A DNA stretch of 47,828 bases, from NCBI GenBank assembly GCA_040757295.1, contig JBFLXH010000019.1:1-47828 (forward strand), written 5' to 3'. The stretch's first letter is position 1. Each line of letters opens with the position of its first letter. Source of the stretch: JAGXSE01 sp040757295 (GTDB lineage: Bacteria; Bacillota; PH28-bin88). Below, piece after piece: positions 47,102 to 47,828 of the stretch. The position numbers and the translations under genes were made by a program. The notes beneath the pieces were generated by a model, which saw only the letters and a list, made by a program, of their open reading frames with translations, had not been told where the DNA came from and made no database searches.

Positions 47102-47539
47102 CTAATCTTTAGACTGAGCTAATGACTGAGCCAGGATTTTATGCTGGTTTGATTTCACCAGGCGGATAAAAGTGAGGATAGCATGGATCTGCTCGGTAGT
47201 AAAGCCGCTTCCGTCAATATCCACAGAGTCAGGGCCGATTCCCACGCCAAGCTCCTGCAAGACCTGTTTATATTCAGGAGAGATCTCTCCTACATGGACG
47301 AGCTTTGCATATCGCCGCGATTCGACCAGACCGGCCAGGTAATCAAGGGAAACGTTTAGGCGTTCTGCTACAGCCCTCATGGCAATAAAAGAAGGCTGCG
47401 GCCTCTGTCCCCTTTCAACTTCCGAAAGATAGGATGGGGAAAGCCCGATTTGCCTTGCAAAATCATTAAGGCCTAGGCCTACCCGCTCCCGTTCTTCGCG
47501 GATCCGAACGCCCAGATCGCTGGCGTCATACTTTTTCAA
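47102..47539 (-). CDS. XRE-family transcriptional regulator
   Basis: 145 residues. Helix-turn-helix at about 8-65 (LGVRIREERERVGLGLNDFA, IGLSPSYLSEVERGQRPQPS, VAERLNVSLDYLAGL). The C-terminal 80 residues (EYKQVLQELGVGIGPDSVDID...EQIHAILTFIRLVKS) are of unknown function. Convergent with parM; a likely element regulator. TTG start at 47539 behind GGAGGGGGAGGG. Confidence 0.85.
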   Translation of the reverse strand: MKKYDASDLGVRIREERERVGLGLNDFARQIGLSPSYLSEVERGQRPQPSFIAMRAVAERLNVSLDYLAGLVESRRYAKLVHVGEISPEYKQVLQELGVGIGPDSVDIDGSGFTTEQIHAILTFIRLVKSNQHKILAQSLAQSKD

Positions 47540-47828
47540 AAGCCTGCCCTCCCCCTCCGAAACAAAATATTAATAGAAATCCAAAGGTGAAAACATGTTG
47601 GATCAGGATATATTTATAATACAGAATCGAACGCTCTAAAGCAAGGTGAATCTAAAAAGGTCGTTCAAGTTACGGGGAAAGAAAAAAATATTAATATATT
47701 TAACAGGAGTTATGCAGTTGGTGGAAATAAATAGAAAATGATAACTCAAAAAATATTTTAAAAAAGATCCTAATTTTCGACAAAAAAGGCTTGACTTTTT
47801 CGGAAAGCCCCCATAATCGCTTTGGATG
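47540..47828. other. AT-rich right edge, no gene seen
   Basis: Contains a palindromic AAATATTAATATATTT-like stretch (47688-47703) and several A/T runs. The XRE promoter is expected here. No gene that I can support begins before the window ends. Confidence 0.4.

Larger units (their letters stand above)
41491..47828. mobile_element. Integrated element 2 (plasmid-like), extends beyond the window
   Basis: Starts at the second attachment repeat and carries, in order: a structured repeat, tyrosine integrase (frameshifted), excisionase, DnaA-box hairpins, an IS110 insertion, a ParM-type gene with partner, and an XRE regulator. Segregation actin and an origin-like region with an integrase suggest a plasmid or replicating integrative element. 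The right end is not in view. Confidence 0.65.

Overview
The window looks like a chromosomal segment of a spore-forming, anaerobic Clostridia of the Desulfotomaculum/Pelotomaculum (Peptococcaceae) type. This is inferred from the gene order ctsR-mcsA-mcsB-clpC ... radA ... carD - PIN/TRAM - ispD-ispF - gltX ... cysE-cysS-mrnC-rlmB-yacP-sigH followed by tRNAs, from consensus sigma-A promoters and strong Shine-Dalgarno sites, and from a CtsR operator, a Cys T-box and a BirA operator. No species can be named from sequence alone.

Layout. Positions 1-5800 begin with a 5S rRNA (the end of an rRNA operon). Then come a small PH-domain membrane protein, a wrecked HlyD-type gene running into a hydroxyacid dehydrogenase, an L,D-transpeptidase, a KduD-like dehydrogenase, tRNA-Asn and a pair of Gate-domain membrane proteins. 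Positions 5970-17500 hold the CtsR-controlled protein-quality operon, an orphan Tat-exported Fe-S subunit with its cytochrome b partner, radA, carD behind two consensus promoters, the PIN/TRAM protein and ispD-ispF. disA, usually next to radA, is absent here. Positions 17563-31000 hold gltX and then about 12 kb of vitamin genes: folP-folB-folK-folE on the plus strand, and on the minus strand pabA-pabB, a BirA-regulated bioD-A-B-F-H-C operon, and pabC. A short second copy of the 3' end of pabB sits between bioC and pabC. This indicates that pabB and pabC were once overlapping neighbours and that the biotin operon was inserted between them. Positions 31000-36460 hold a Cys T-box, cysE-cysS-mrnC-rlmB-yacP, sigH and tRNA-Tyr/fMet/Thr.

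From about 36475 to the right edge the DNA is accessory. A 29-bp repeat at the tRNA-Thr terminator recurs at 41491, and each copy is followed by the 3' end of a tyrosine integrase gene. This reads as two elements integrated in tandem. The first (36475-41519) is decayed: it keeps only the last 38 codons of its integrase and carries a c-di-GMP-I riboswitch, an ECF sigma gene broken by a 191-bp hairpin-rich insertion, its anti-sigma partner, a truncated secreted protein and several small secreted or membrane proteins. The second (41491 to beyond the window) has an integrase frameshifted at the catalytic tyrosine, an excisionase, a cluster of DnaA-box hairpins that could be a replication origin, a frameshifted IS110-type transposase, a ParM-type actin with an overlapping partner gene, and an XRE regulator. 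It therefore resembles an integrated, plasmid-like replicon.

Two families of small structured repeats run through the window. One is about 106 bp (three copies, at the 3' ends of clpC, carD and pabB). The other is about 110 bp (two copies) with compensatory base changes in both of its stems and an apparent empty site for one copy. These repeats, the biotin insertion scar and the tRNA-Thr element array are the most interesting features.
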